Assembly (NCBI GenBank): GCA_013420905.1 | Contig: JAAXNY010000010.1 | Location: 3,038,001-3,102,000 of the forward strand | DNA: 64,000 bases | Reading direction: 5' to 3' | Source: Collybia mongolica | Lineage: Eukaryota > Basidiomycota > Agaricomycetes > Agaricales > Clitocybaceae | Notes under the pieces: model-generated | Told to the model about the DNA's origin: nothing | Databases searched by the model: none | The model's input: the letters and a program-made list of their open reading frames with translations, nothing else | Translations under genes and position numbers: made by a program | Shown here: positions 13,701 to 26,997 of the stretch, in pieces | Numbering within the stretch: the first letter of the stretch is position 1 | How the letters are laid out: each line of letters opens with the position of its first letter

Positions 13701-13995
13701 GAAGGCCGTGCGATAGGAATTCGATATACAGTCTCCGGAGGAAAACTTATTGAGATTTCTATCCATAATCTTGTTGCCGACGGGCATGCCCGATACGTCA
13801 AGATTGTAGCAAGTGAAGAATTGATGATCTGCGCAAAAAGAAGCACCCGGTTCTGCTGGCTGTCAGTAGCACGAGAATTGTTCACGTCGCGATGCTCTGA
13901 ACATTGACATATCTCCGCAAACATAAAGTGTTTGATTTGAGATAGATAGACGTACATGCGCTTTTACTGATTCTGCCACTGAATAGTGTCTTCTT
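10769..13995. other. Gene-poor spacer
   Basis: About 3.2 kb in which I can support no gene. Open frames of 90-141 codons around 12481-13907 lack recognisable motifs, splice logic or family resemblance. A short inverted repeat around 12267-12283 (CTTCCCGC/GCGGGAAG-like) is the only structure noticed. Confidence 0.5.
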
Positions 13996-14711
13996 TCATT
14001 TCACATATACCTTATTAGCTTTGTGCCAGCTATCCAATGAATCTGGTCCATATCCGTCGTATACTTCTTTGTCACCTTCAGGAAGACGGACATAAGCTGG
14101 TTTGGAATCCAATTTGATGCAGACCTGAAAGAAAACATCAGAATACCTTATATGTCGGCTACCGCACGATTTTACTCACGATGGTTTCTGGTGCCTGTAA
14201 TTCGGGAGAGTCAATAGCGGAAGCAAATGGGTGGATTAGGTCAGGCCTGACAGATACCCTGTGTTAAGACGATATTCTCCGATAGAAGCAGACAGGTTAC
14301 CAAGTTTCATCATACAACCAGAGCATGCTTGAGCATTTGGAACAAAAGTTCCTCTCAGATGACGCGATTGATTCTTTGGGTGTGCCTCGGTCCAAGATTG
14401 CTCTATATACACTGTTGTTCCCCCGCTTGCCTTAGTCGAGTACCGTAACCGATGTGCAGGTGTCGCTTGCCTGAGGTGTTCTTTTCCCTCGACTTTCAGC
14501 GTGTTCGCATGCCCTCCTAGATTGATAGAACCGCCTACACCTCCCACTTTCCTACAAATGGAGCAGAGACAAAGCTGCACGGGGTTAAGCCTCAAGCGTC
14601 CGCTGGTTGATCCTCGGTATTGAAACTTACCTGGTACGGAACGGGCGTACTTGACTGAACTGTGAATCTTACAGCGCCGCAATGGCAACTTCCTGATAAC
14701 TCGATAGGCAT
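13996..14711 (-). CDS. GFA-domain protein (glutathione-dependent formaldehyde-activating / CENP-V family)
   Basis: Small zinc-binding Mss4-like fold protein. Five exons (14711-14631, 14574-14471, 14411-14301, 14246-14180, 14124-13996) sum to 492 nt, or 163 aa. The N-terminus MPIELSGSCHCGAVRF carries the family CxC zinc motif (C9, C11). Exon 2 has CSIC(RK), and exon 3 has FCSKCSSMLWL, the third cysteine pair. The C-terminal part YVRLPEGD, then YGPDSLDSWHK, is typical of fungal members. The intron between exons 2 and 3 is GC-AG. Family members bind glutathione adducts or related S-conjugates, but the exact substrate is rarely known. Its place between the reductases and the regulator makes a role in the same pathway possible, but this is inference only. 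Confidence 0.9.
14412..14470 (-). other. GC-AG intron in the GFA gene
   Basis: The donor is GCAAGCG (complement of 14470 downward) and the acceptor is CAACAG. Removal gives KEHLSVYRAILDRG, the expected family sequence. No GT donor in the vicinity keeps the frame. Confidence 0.75.
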
Positions 14712-15865
14712 CGTGGGTGGTGGTAATGGTAAATGTGGATGATGTCTTGGATACGGATATTGATATCGGGTCACTCCCCCACCATGTGAATCCGGTAATT
14801 AGATGAATAGCCTCCGTTGGACAATCTGCTTCTGGCAGCTCCTCTTCATATTTCATTGGATTGCTTACACCAGCGCTTGCGTATACTTATGTTGAAGTGG
14901 TCTGGCGTGCCTAGGGTTGCTTCTGGGTTGCCTCGTTGTCCGTAATGCACTAACCCACAAACAGGCGCGTTAATCTCGGCGTTATGATCTTGAAACAATG
15001 ATAGCTTATCGCCGATTACATAATCGTTAATGAAAAAAAAAAAACTCGCAGGGAGACTTTTTTTTCTCGTCTCTTCCTTGTACATTCGGCTCGCTGTATG
15101 CTTTGATGTTGATGCTTTCTTGACCTCACATTCAATTTCCTCATCGAACAAGATCTCTACCAAATCTCTACCGGAACTAGGGCTTTGACTTTGTTCAGTA
15201 ACAGGGACATCAGAGTTGGGTTGCCATGCAGTCAACTGCTTTTGTGTGAGTAGCATCTTTGTTCATGTGTCCGCCTTGTCGATGATTTAAAAAAAAATAA
15301 ACTGATTTTAATGAGTCGGACCCGCCTTACGGCGGGACAGACGACACTCTTTCTACTGAGACCCCATTCTTCACGCAAAATTCACGCTTTTCGGTCGTTT
15401 GCTGACAAAACCCTCCTCTCTAGATCTTCCTTCGTCGCCCACGTTTCTATACAATTATATACGAAGTGATGTATATACAGACTCTGGTTCTAAATACATT
15501 TGCAATATACGCACCAAAACATCCCTTACGACCGATGAACAGTGATCTTTCATTGGAGAACAAAAGAGGGGAAATTTGTCCGCCTCGTATATTTGTGTGC
15601 GTAAACTGCAGCTACACTATAATTATAATCTACCTGAGGGATTGGAAGAGCGTAGGCGAAATTGTACACAGGTATTGATTTGGGGATCAGTGGGTATAAT
15701 GCACTACGATACGTCTATGGGGTACTAAATATATACTACAGTGTGTAAAGTACACATTTTCTAATATTACACAACTCAAGGTACAATCGATGCACTGTCT
15801 CCATGCGTCCATCATCGAGGGAACAATAAACTTTTATGGAAATTAATATAATCGCTCTGAGAAAA
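14712..15865. other. Spacer between GFA gene and transcription factor
   Basis: No gene supported. A perfect 6-bp stem, CCCGCC-TTAC-GGCGGG, lies at about 15319-15334. An AT-rich stretch follows to the 3' end of the transcription factor gene. Confidence 0.45.
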
Positions 15866-18584
15866 TCAATTTCTTGGGAAGAAAGCGAGCAAACCGTCGC
15901 AGTGTTCGTCGTCATGAAAAACGTTATCCTGTGTCATCTGGGCGCGAATTTTCATCAATTCATCCCATAGCTGCTTTGGTATCTGATCGCGACGTCGTAG
16001 GAAAGACCTGATATGATCTAACCACTTTTTCATCAGGCGGAACCTTCCCTCTGATTTGGCGCCCGACGAGGTGCCACTAAACAGCGTTGCACCATCCTGA
16101 TGGGCCATAAGAGACACTTGTGCGAGCCAGTAGAGTGGCATTGCATCACAGACGAACGGCGGCTCTTCTTCGCTTTTCTCGATGCCCATTGATTCAGGAC
16201 TGTTGAGCCACATCTGTAACCAATTATGGAGGGCATACTGGACGGCAAAAGCGTTATCGCCCGACCCTTCGTCGCCGATAGCCGAATCCTTTGCTCCAAA
16301 AAGAGACGCGGCCGAGGGAGCAAAGTCCCCCGATGAGTCGTCTGTTGGCGAAGCGTGGATATTTCGCAGGACGGTGTGAATGAGAATGAAATGGGCAAAT
16401 GGGTTGAGTGCGAGGGGGACGGCCGGCAGCCGCATTTCACCTAGCACTGCCAAAGCGCGCTGCATTCCGAAGCCGATGATGCGCGGGATTCCTGTCCCAT
16501 ATGGTGAGGGAGAATGGGCTTTTTCAAACCATTGGCTAGAATTCCTCGCAGACCAAAGGCCATCGTCACACGGAAGACTGAGATCGAGTTCCGAGGGCTG
16601 GAAAGAAGGCGGCAAGGCGAAGTACATACAATGGCAGCAATCATGGATGTATGATAAGAGCAGTGCCCTGAATAATAGGGATCAGGATACGACCAAGTGG
16701 GTTTAAAGCGGGCGTCATTACCGTTTGACTGTCTCATAATCAGCCCAGTCCCTCCAGGCAGCGTCCAAATTTTGGGGGTTGGTCAGATCAAATGGCACCC
16801 AAGCACCGATACGACTGATCATGCCAGTCCGGCGTATCAACTGACGAAACCCAGAGTTTAGTCCAAGACACCGGCGGGATCAATATTGAAGCGTACCATG
16901 ACAAGCATCCCATGATACACATTGGACGAGACCCGCTGTTCTGCCCTTTGATGGAATAATCCAATAGTTTGTAATAGAACAATCGTTAGGATTAAGTGAC
17001 GTTGTTCCCTCGCGTCGGTGGAGACCTTCGTCTACATCCAGAGCAGTCGTCAGTACCTGGCCGAGTCGGATCAAACTCGGAAAGCTTACAAACTCCTGAA
17101 TTAGAGTGTCCCTTGTCGAGGCAAGAGTGTCGGTGATGAAGGCAGTTGCCGTGCGCGTTTTCGCAAAAAGGGCGCCGCAGGCTTGCATCGCCCGAACAAG
17201 AATCAACGGTTTATCCTCCATTTTCCATGTTGATGAGTGAACGAGTGGTACTTGCGTAGAAAACGAGGAAAAGAACAGATAAACTAAATTTACAAAAATA
17301 CATTGGTGAAGGGTCCCAGTCTGGAGATCGGTGTTAAAGTTACGCACGGTAGTGATCTAGCTCCGCGGCTGTTGGACCGTGAGTTCTGCTCGTCACGACC
17401 GAGGACGCATCGTAAAATAAACCGGGTACTGGATCTATGACGGACAGACCATGGCTCGACGTCCGCGGCGATTCACTCATATTTGAGTCACTCGACGCCA
17501 GGGTCGTGAACTCGGTCGAAAAACCTTGTTCCTCATAAACGTGAGGAAAGGCAAACGCGTCGTCACTGTAGGTAGGATAAATGTCGGTCCCTTCCATCCA
17601 TGTGAAATCATTAGGAGCCGAAGGGGAGCAGGGGTGGAATGACTGGTCCAAGAACGGCTCGAACATATTGTTCGCATAAAGTCGATGAAGGTGACTATCT
17701 AGCGCGAAACTGTCAAATCCCACGTCATATGTCCCAGAGAGGTCAGGTTGTGCCTCAAAATACTCGGACCTCGGCGACGAGTGTGAGGATGAGGTGGATG
17801 ACGACCCTGATGACATCGATAGGGTCGGAAGATCGTAAGACGTCGGGACCATCGTCGGAAACATGGAATGCGGGGAAATAGGGGAGGTGGTAAGATCTAG
17901 GGAGGAGTACGTTGATGTATAATCTGTGCGCGCTGAAGGCGACTCTGAGAAATGGTCAGACGACGTAGTAACGCCTGACTCCTTGTTCCCCGCGGGGAGT
18001 TTTGAGGGAGATTGTGAAGAAGCTTTCTTGGAAGCGTTCTTCTTGTTTCGTGACGCCTCGGGATCGTTTATAAAAATACACTCCCTGCCTCGGGATGTAC
18101 ACTTTGAGCATGGGTACTGGAGATTGCACTTGACTTTTGATTCTGCGCAAGCCTGTATTTCCGTTTTAGGCTACATAGGATCATGTGCCGATTCAATGAA
18201 GATCTCACCTGACAAGATTTTCGCCTAGACCGATTGGCATTGATACTGTATTTCAAAAAGAAGTATGAGAACAGCGCGACGCAATAGAGTGCGACACGTA
18301 CGAGTCCCCACAAGTTCGTTTATGCCTCGTGAGCAGGTCACTCCTGGTGAACTCTGCATTGCAAATCTATCCCCAAGACCCGTCAGTACTGGCCAGAAAT
18401 AGAAAGACGAAAAAAGTACATTGCAACGATGTAACCTTTCATTCGTGTCTATGATAGGTTTAGCTGAGAGAGAGGAACTAGGAGTAGTCTACTCACGAGA
18501 ACGCAAATGCCGATTAAGATGGGTGGTCCGTGTAAACTTTGCTGGACATAGAGGGCAGTATTTCGTTTGTGGCAGTGATGGCAT
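15866..18584 (-). CDS. Fungal transcription factor with two C2H2-like fingers and a Zn2Cys6 cluster
   Basis: Nuclear DNA-binding regulator. Nine exons (18584-18497, 18448-18420, 18366-18302, 18245-18209, 18152-17348, 17283-17090, 17031-16897, 16840-16722, 16667-15866) sum to 2274 nt, or 757 aa. Finger 1 is C10-x2-C13 with H26 and H30 (YCPLCPAKFTRTTHLNRHLR). Finger 2 is C38-x2-C41 with H54 and C58, so C2HC. The Zn2Cys6 set is C72, C75, C82, C88, C91 and C98. A Ser-rich low-complexity stretch follows (about 105-200). The middle and C-terminal region shows the fungal-specific regulatory domain: YLYLFFSSF, MQACGALFAKTRTA, LLQTIGLFHQRAEQ, NVYHGMLVM, LLSYIHDCCHC. The start ATG is the first in frame before finger 1. 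It lies between the reductase tandem and the polyketide synthase and is a candidate pathway regulator; binding sites cannot be assigned from this window. Confidence 0.92.
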
Positions 18585-21500
18585 ATTTCCTTGGAGTCTT
18601 GGTCAGTACGTGTTCCGTAGGTTCTGCCAATCCAATAATACCTTTGTGACTCCTCATTCTGCTAATCTCGCCGTTAGCTTTGAGGTCGATGGATGGTGAG
18701 GCGACCATGATAGAAAACATTGGAGCAGCCATTTGTTGGGGAGAATGATTGAAGAGACGGTTTTACCGAGCGGTTATATACTGTCATGGAGCCGCATTCA
18801 AATAATAGCAAAATCACGATCAATCGCTGAGTCTACGCATCACGCCTATGGTGATACTTCATTGTATCTGAAGGCGCGGGGCTCGGCAAGCTACCTTCAC
18901 GATGCATGAATGTCCCCGGAAGGCACAGATTGTCATGAGTTGCTGGACGCCGGATAATGGACCCTCAGACGAAACGGGTAGGAGGCAGATTTTGATTGAC
19001 ACCTGGTGACTTTGAAAGCGACCGAAAAGTTGGCCACGTCTCGGGGTGAGGTACTGATGGCGATTATAGTTAACGAGTCAACCAATGAGAATAGATCCAT
19101 ATTTTGCCGAAGGACCAGGCCCTTGATACAAAGGGAGATGCAAGGAAGATGGCCCAGCGAAAGCGACCTTCACGTTTTTGGTGGTGGGAAATTTGGAAAA
19201 CTATTTCTGATCGAATTGCGGAACTTCCCGGCCCACCCATAACCAATCGTTTTAATCCTTTATTTTTCTCAGCGTGGCACTGCACATGTTGCCTCGGAGA
19301 CAATAATCTAGGTTCTCCCTCGACCATACTTGAATGTTGTGAAATAACCTAACAGCATCCATACTTTGGTGGAGTCTGGGCCTTCCAAGGAACTTGCGAC
19401 CTCCCGCCCACCCGCCCGTCGGCTTGTCAACTCCCGTGACTCCAAGTGTCACGCCAGCGTTCCCGCCACTGCCGGCGATACAGTTTTGAAACAGGATACC
19501 ACCAGGACTGGACTCATGTCAAATGTAGCTCTTAATTCAAAAACCATGTTGCTGCTACGCAAGGAACCACCAAACCGTCATGTTGCACTGCCAACAATCA
19601 TTTTCGTGCGAGTGCCGCGCGCCATCATCGGACTGAGCTTGGATGAAGGCCTCTTTGGTATTTATTTCTAGCTTGGCTCCTATTTTAATCGAGTCGGATC
19701 GAGATCTCCTCGAGGACAGTCAGGTTCGCAGGTTACCATTTTCAGGACGGGCAGTACGAGCGCCGGCTTTTACATTTGATACACCATCGTCTACTGATGG
19801 CTCTGCTTGTTGCAGATTGGCTCTCAGCACGTCATTTTCTCTTTTTCGTCGACATCGCTTCAAGGACCAGCTGTCCTCGATATCCGCGAGGACACGGAAT
19901 TTTTCGTTCACAAACTGTAACCGCTCATCACTGGTACATTCGCTTTGGATGGCCCCTCTCAAAGTCCTTAGAATCGTACACTCATATGTGGGGAGCGGGT
20001 AGTTTCGGGAGACTGTTAATGACAAGTATATGTTCGCTTAGGTGTTCTCGACGAACTTAACATCAACCAGGGCCACGATGTCCCGCTTTCCTACCCAATC
20101 TAATTTTAACACTATCAAATACAGTTCATATGACTTCGTCGCTCTCCATTAACATCATCTTCGTCCGTATCATAGTCGTTTTCGCTTGTTGCGGTTCCAT
20201 TCCCCTGGTTGAACGAAATCCTCTCTTTCATCTGCTCCAACAATGTATAAAGTGGCGCGTGGTCAGTTCACACACCAAAGAAGTGTCTTGCGATGAATCG
20301 GAGTGACCATGTGTTCAACAGAGAATACTTCTCGCCTGTATTGCTACTGACAAAAGAATGCCCTGTAATTAGGATCACGCCCCGCCGTAAACCCATTTTT
20401 GGCTTCAAAGCAAATTCTTCTGCAGGCGCCAAATCTGTTTCTTGGTCAGTACTTACCCCCAATTTCTCTTGGGAACGGGGAAACCACATCCAAGTGGTGT
20501 GGGGCATGGTCTCGTTATGCGCATCACTTCGGTCTGCGTCCAAAACGAGTAGCCAAGGCCCCTCGAGAAACGTCGTCGACATGCGTGGCGACCATTCGGG
20601 GCATTCAGTCGGTGGGGACCGTGCCGAGCTCTTGACATTCTTTCAAAATCAGCCTGTCCGTTTCATTCCACCTAACATTCAGAGAAACCTCCGATGTTTG
20701 ACTGATACAAATAGATCAAATAGATAGTGTCTATCTTCTGAGAAGCACTTTAAAGTTCTATATATTCATGACGTTGCTATGGATCAAGCATATAGCGAAG
20801 CTTCTAATAATACCCTAAGACTAGACCTATTGAACTGAAGGTCCCGACAATTGGGATCAATGCTGTGAATAGGAATGGGGTATGATTTCAGAAGGAGATG
20901 CCAAGGCCATATCGACCACATCACGATGACATTTGATGTATGCCCGATTCAAAGTTTCGAGGCCTATAATTGAAATTTTGAAGGCCTAGACAACCTATAA
21001 ATTGACTATCGTGGCGCAAAGCGGGAAGATGACGCAAAAAAAGATGGATTCATGACAAGTGTAGCAGGCAAGTCGAAATAAGGCTGCTATATCTGTAGAT
21101 CACTGAACTCCATGCGCACCGAGGGACGTCGCCTCGGTAGCCGACGTCGGGTTGAACTTGTGCTCACCATGAAACTGTGATTGACGATCAGGGGACATGC
21201 TGTTGAGTAGTCTAAAAGGTGCGTACTCTCGAAACATATGGTGCGGTACGGGTCTTTTTTCGCGCATGCCCCAAGGACTTGCCACGACAGCGACCTCATC
21301 CACCTTGCGTTTTGTATTTTATATTTTAATCAAACCCGTCCTTCTTGCTCGGGTTAGAATTGGATTTATGACTGCGGCAATATTTTCATCACAGGAGAGA
21401 CTGATCTCAAGTATGATTTCGAGTTGCAGCTGTCTGTAATGTAACGTTCGTAAAAATGAGACTAAGACTTCGAGTATTAGATCCAAGGTATCGTCTCAAA

Positions 21501-24500
21501 TGCAACCCTTCTGTTTACAAAGTCAGTCAACTCGTAGTTGGATGGCGCTCACTATCGATTCAAGAGGCCAGTTGTGTCATTTTTCCAACATTACCATCTT
21601 GTCATTTCAGCAATCAAGGTTCAGGAGAACTCCCCCACCCGTCGAGTGCCTGGCTGTTATCAATGATTGTGAATTGACTGATGGCATCATTAGCACCGCA
21701 GGTCAACCCAGTTACTGTCCTTCTGAGCTCAACGCAGCTGAAAATTTCACAATTATAATTACTCATGGACGGAGAGGGGTAGAGTGAACGGACCCCACAA
21801 AAATAAGTCTCCGCGCCACGGCTCATGATCAATAAAAGATCATATCAAGTGTCTTGGAATACCGGTCCTTCAGATGAAGTGTTGTCTGGGGGTTTCCCGC
21901 CGATAAGTAGCGCTTTCGATTAGTACAAACACGGAGAAAGCGAGAGCTACACACCCACAAGGCCCATAACATATTGAGAATAACAGACTGCTTATGTGGG
22001 GGTGACGGCACGAGAGAGAGCAGGGATTATTGTCTTATTTGCACCTTTGGTGTTTGTCTGTACTTATGATATGTCTACGGTCACCTGCACGAATTTGTAT
22101 CCAAACAAGAGATAATTCTTCATCAAAGCGAAGTATGAGGCTGGTAGGTAAGAGAGCCCGTTAGGGTTTCAAATTCGCAAATATTGCAACCCTTCAAAAT
22201 TCCGGTGCCTACTCCTGCAATCCACTAGTCGCGGGCGGATGGACCATGTTAAGATATCGTCAAAGTCCATAGCGTTACCTAGGGGAAATTTGCAAGCAGC
22301 CGCACTTGCAGAAAGGAGTCGCCTTGAGGCCGCCGGACGAGTGTTACGGCCGTGAAGTGCTGAAACCGATCAAAGCACAATGACGATGTCCGTGGATATG
22401 CCGCAGGTTGTGTTGTAAGTCTACCGCAGCCAAGGCTGGAGCTATTTAGAAATCGGGGAAGAGACAGCGCCTTTAGCGTCCGGGTTGAGAACACGTTTTC
22501 GGAGCAGCACAAGCACCGTGCAACAAGACAGAGTCGAACCAATTTTGGTTACTTGACCGTGTTGCGTGTTGGCTAGCCTCAACTGTTGCCGTGGTTTTGG
22601 TGCAACTTTTTTGCAACTGTCGTCAAGCGCTGGAGAACGGGAATTTGAGTGCCATTTCGTGGGATGTGATGCCAGAAATAGGTACGGGTATGGCGGCTGC
22701 GCGCGTGAAGTCGATTACCTGAATAAGGCATCAATCAACGGGGCGCGACTTACCAATGCTGAGTGCGGGCAGGTATCGTACACACTGGGATCACGGATCA
22801 CGACGGATGGATGGCTTCCGGACAAAGCGCCGATGGCCCCGTGAGCGCGCGATACATTTGGGGTGTGTCTGAGTGATTTTTAGCTCTTCTGGCTGGGTCC
22901 GAGAACTTGCCGTACTTACACAGCAATTTAAAAACCATTTCAAATATCCATCATCTAAGAATTAGTCAGATTGATGGATAGAATCCCCGTGGTCATTTCA
23001 GAGTTGTAAATTTCAGAGGTGAGTGATCGTCATATTTGGAGAGTGTTTTTTTGGGCGTCCTTCATCATATCTTCCTATAAATGAAAGAGACTCTGTGTTA
23101 TATAGTAGTACTTGACGGATTGGAGGTGGGTCCTGACTAGCGACTCTCCACCTGCAGACAGAAGCCATCAGATGTCTGAGGTTAATTCGGAGCAAGTGTG
23201 GGCTGGTACCTCTATCAATGAACCCGCGTCCGGGAGATCACCCGGACAACTACAACAAATATGACCAGTTTGAGTGCATCCCAAACTTGCCCACTGAAAT
23301 GATGGATTTTAACTGACTCACTGGGGTCGAATCCGTGTTCAAGACTTGGCCGCAAGACGCATTCACTATATCATAGAGAAGTTTCAGCATATATTCTTGC
23401 CATATCCAGAAAACAACACGAATTGTGGAAAGGATACTTACTACTTTGATAAGTAGGACCGAGTCCGAGTCCGAGTCCGAATCCGATTCGTTAGAGCATA
23501 TTCAATGGCTGTGCTTGGCAAATTCAAACAGTCAAAAACAGATATCAACATCACCTCAATTTAGGAGTAAGCGAGCACTGAACAATGGTTGATTCGTAAC
23601 TTAAACTCCTGTTGGCTTCCACCACCAACACTCCTTTCAAGTTCCGGGTTACAAGGCTAGTGAACCTACGCAAAAAATAGTCTTATAACTCCTTGTCATT
23701 CATCTACATGGAGGAGTGCATTACTTAGGGCAAGAAGTGTACAGCCCAATTGTGCCGACTCGACAACTGATCCTCATCTCCCGCAGCGGGCGCTGGTAAG
23801 CACCTATCACTGTGTGACCGACGCTAATCTGCCTTATTATTCCTAATACTTATGGCTCCATTTGCGTCCATGTGAAACCAAGTATTCCGTTCCACTGGTT
23901 TCATCTGGGTCTAAATGTTATGCGTTGCTAAACACTTTAGACGTGTCTTTACAGGTCGATATCATATCGGACTACCGAGCCTTGCTTGTATAGTACGCCA
24001 TAAACTCGAGCAGGTTTCAGGTCGAAGAACATGGCGATCAGATGAACAGGACCACCTTGCGTTAAATATCTATGGACATGAAGGTGATGTCAATATGTCT
24101 TGCCATCATAACCATAGATACGGCGCTGAGTGGTATTGTCATAGAAAATATGAAGTCTCATAACAGTCGGCGTATCGGTCACATGGAGACCTGCCGCGGG
24201 ATCAGTTGTACGCAGGTTCATATTATCGGCAACATTCCAGTCATGACGAGCGCCCAAATCAGCATAGTAAGCATGTCTTTATCGTCGTAACAGGGTATAC
24301 CGAATTCAAAGGATAACAGTCATATACAATGTCATTCTTGTGATTCGCCTGCGGATGACAATGGTCACTGCATCAACAGGCCTCGAGGGAATAGACTACA
24401 TGCCGCTGCGAAAACTGCTTTTGGAACAAGCTAAGCGAAGTACACCTCGTTGATCCATAACTTAACGCGGGCGTTGGAGCTGTCTTTGTCACAGATAACC

Positions 24501-26947
24501 ATCACATATTTTGCCAGCGAAATGCCACGCGTATCATCAGTTCATCGCCGCCGTTCGGTGTAAAATTGGCGCGATGTTATGGATCGCGGAAGAATATACT
24601 ATTGAAACGTGCGCCCCTGCATATGCACCCGCCCCAAAGACACACACTCCTTTGGTGTCAGGGGTGTTATGGTTGCCTATCCAGCTCAGGCACGCAATGT
24701 AGATCAGGCAACTTCCCTCCGAGGATTGGGATCCAGTCCTCATCATAATCACGTTCGGCCAAATAATCCTAGGAGAAACAAATCAAGATGAGCGTTTGAT
24801 ATGGACGTATCTCGGGTCCATCCTTGGAGGTTGAGTCAAGACCGAAGCGGTATCGGCAATCAACCTCGTGACCCCGAGCTCGGACGACCATTAAACACGA
24901 CCGCAACGGAAGTCAGGGATAGTATGTGAGAACTCACAGGCTACCTCTAGATGTGTAACTATCAGAACGCGCCATCTGCCAGACGTCGAATATATCTTGA
25001 AGAAAAAATCGCGAGCGGGGAAAGCACATGCCATGGGGTTCTGTCATACTTACTCTGTAACGCTATGCGACGCATCAGTTACCCGCAATTGGCTCGTCGT
25101 CACCGTGTGATTAACGCGACATGAGTCTGGTGATATGATTCTCCTCAGTGTTATGGGCGACGACTTTCACGGGGATCAATCGCAGACAACACATACGGGC
25201 TTCGAATATTCGAAATTGCACTTTTTGGAGCCCCCTCCCCTTTAATCTGTCCGAACAGGGGAAGCGGCCGGGAAATGGACCACTTGTGCGATCATGCCTC
25301 ACATTATTGATGTTAGACCAGAATACAAGACACTGTAGGGTGGCACTACAATGCGCGAAACCGATTTGAACTATTTAAAATCTTGTTCGGATCCTCACCC
25401 GGATGGCACTTCAAATCATAATATGTCGAGGACGGTCTCGGATGCGCGATCTGGCCATATCCTCTATCCTCATGTAGGCTAGCTAGGAGAGATTCTTATT
25501 TGTAAAACGTGAGATCTCCAAATCCCCTCTCACTGCAATGCTCGCAAGGGCTGGTCTCCAGGCACCCAATGCATCTTCATCTCAGAATGTTAAGCATGGA
25601 GTCAAGTCTCCTCAAAGGGGACGAGAAAGATCACGAGTATTCCAAGGCTGATCTCATTGCCCATGCTACAAATTCAATCCTCATGCGACCTTAAATATGC
25701 GAGGTTGATTGACAGATCGCCATCGTCTAGTTTGACAGGACTGGCCAGATTTTCAACAAGGTATTCTCACCAATAATGTTGGTTTCTTCTGTTCAAAACT
25801 AAGTTTTTTTGAGCTATAGCACAGCTCCGTATCGCAACAGGTTGACATATTGTCAGCACCGGTTACATTTTTTACAAACCCCTCTAATACTGATAGACAA
25901 TCTTGGTTACCGTGGCCCGGATCACAGGGGAGCCGTAGTACTCGAGTTTTAGATGCATAAGCACATTCATAGATTTATGAAGACGAAAGAACTTGGCTAG
26001 AGTCGAAGCATGCTAGTATTAAACAAGGTGGGGGGAAATTCTGATCCAGATGACGGAAAATATTGACTTCTCAACGTCTGTGCAGTAATCTGGCCTTTTA
26101 TTGAGTATCCTGTGTATACGGTGACAACTTACAAGGCCCCTGGTATCCTCGCGCTCCGGCAAAACATTAACACGGTTTGTGGTGATAGGAATCCCTTTCT
26201 GAAGAGGAGAAATTTTGGATGCACAGGTCTTAGTCTATGATCTCACGCTTCGTAGGGCTTGCTGATAGCTCCAATAGTGATATGAGAGTATGAGAATAAA
26301 CTTTAGTTTGCCAACAAATTGCTCAATTTGTGACGTGAAGCGTGATGCGTCACCGAAACGTTAACCCCTGCCAAACAAGGACAACCCGAAATGGGTTGGT
26401 CTCCAGGTCCGTCGTTGAACGCACACTACAGACCCTCATGATTCGGAGCTGTAACCGCCTCCGGATCTCGGTTCCTTTGTTCCCCCTCGGACGATTATTA
26501 TTTCAGAGGTATAATTATCAACTATCTATGAGTTTTGGCTCTCATCTCGACAATATTTTAGCAGGTAGCCTAAAATTTGAACGCCGGAGATTTCGGTGGG
26601 GTCTTTTGCGTAGCTCAGTGTATCGGCGAGCAATTCTGTGGGATTCCTTTGAAGGGATAAGGAGAAGGAGAAGCTCTTTCGAAATTCAAAACTTACCTTG
26701 GGACGGTTGGAGAATATTCGAAGCTGGGCATATACTTGAATTTCTAAAGTTTGGAGATCAGGTACGAAGTCAGAATGAGGTTTACATATTCGGATCAGTG
26801 CCCTATCTAATAACCCCGCTGGTGTTTCTACAATCCACCATCGTTGTTTGATTTTGTGACACATTCTTTCCTTATACCATCGGAACTGGTTTCGGGGGGG
26901 ATCATTATGGGCATTTCCTTCAGGATATAACTCGCGACACTTTCTGT
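18585..26947. other. Gene-desert stretch of about 8.4 kb
   Basis: I could not support any gene, RNA gene or intact mobile element on either strand. Open frames are short (under 170 codons) and lack motifs or coherent exon chains. A short GAGTCC hexamer repeat lies at 23460-23482. The region may contain old decayed sequence not recognisable by eye. Confidence 0.5.
23460..23482 (+). repeat. Short tandem repeat, unit GAGTCC
   Basis: About four tandem copies of GAGTCC with decay at the right end (GAATCC, GATTCG). No associated gene. Confidence 0.8.
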
Positions 26948-26955
26948 TATAAATA
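26948..26955 (+). promoter_or_regulatory. TATA-like box before the polyketide synthase
   Basis: TATAAATA lies about 43 nt upstream of the start ATG at 26998. It fits a short 5' leader and supports that start. Confidence 0.4.
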
Positions 26956-26997
26956 CTTAACAGATTCTCTCGTTTGTCTCACCATCTCTGCAGCTAT

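Noticed and set aside
13088..13907. Two overlapping frames of 136-141 codons
   Set aside because: No recognised family, different frames without a convincing splice pair.
14846..15256. 136-codon minus-strand frame upstream of the GFA gene
   Set aside because: Phe run encoded by a poly-A/T tract and no domain. It may be a chance frame in promoter DNA.
26342..26851. 169-codon open frame on the plus strand just before the polyketide synthase
   Set aside because: Arg-rich composition with no motif, no partner exons and no family resemblance. Probably chance.
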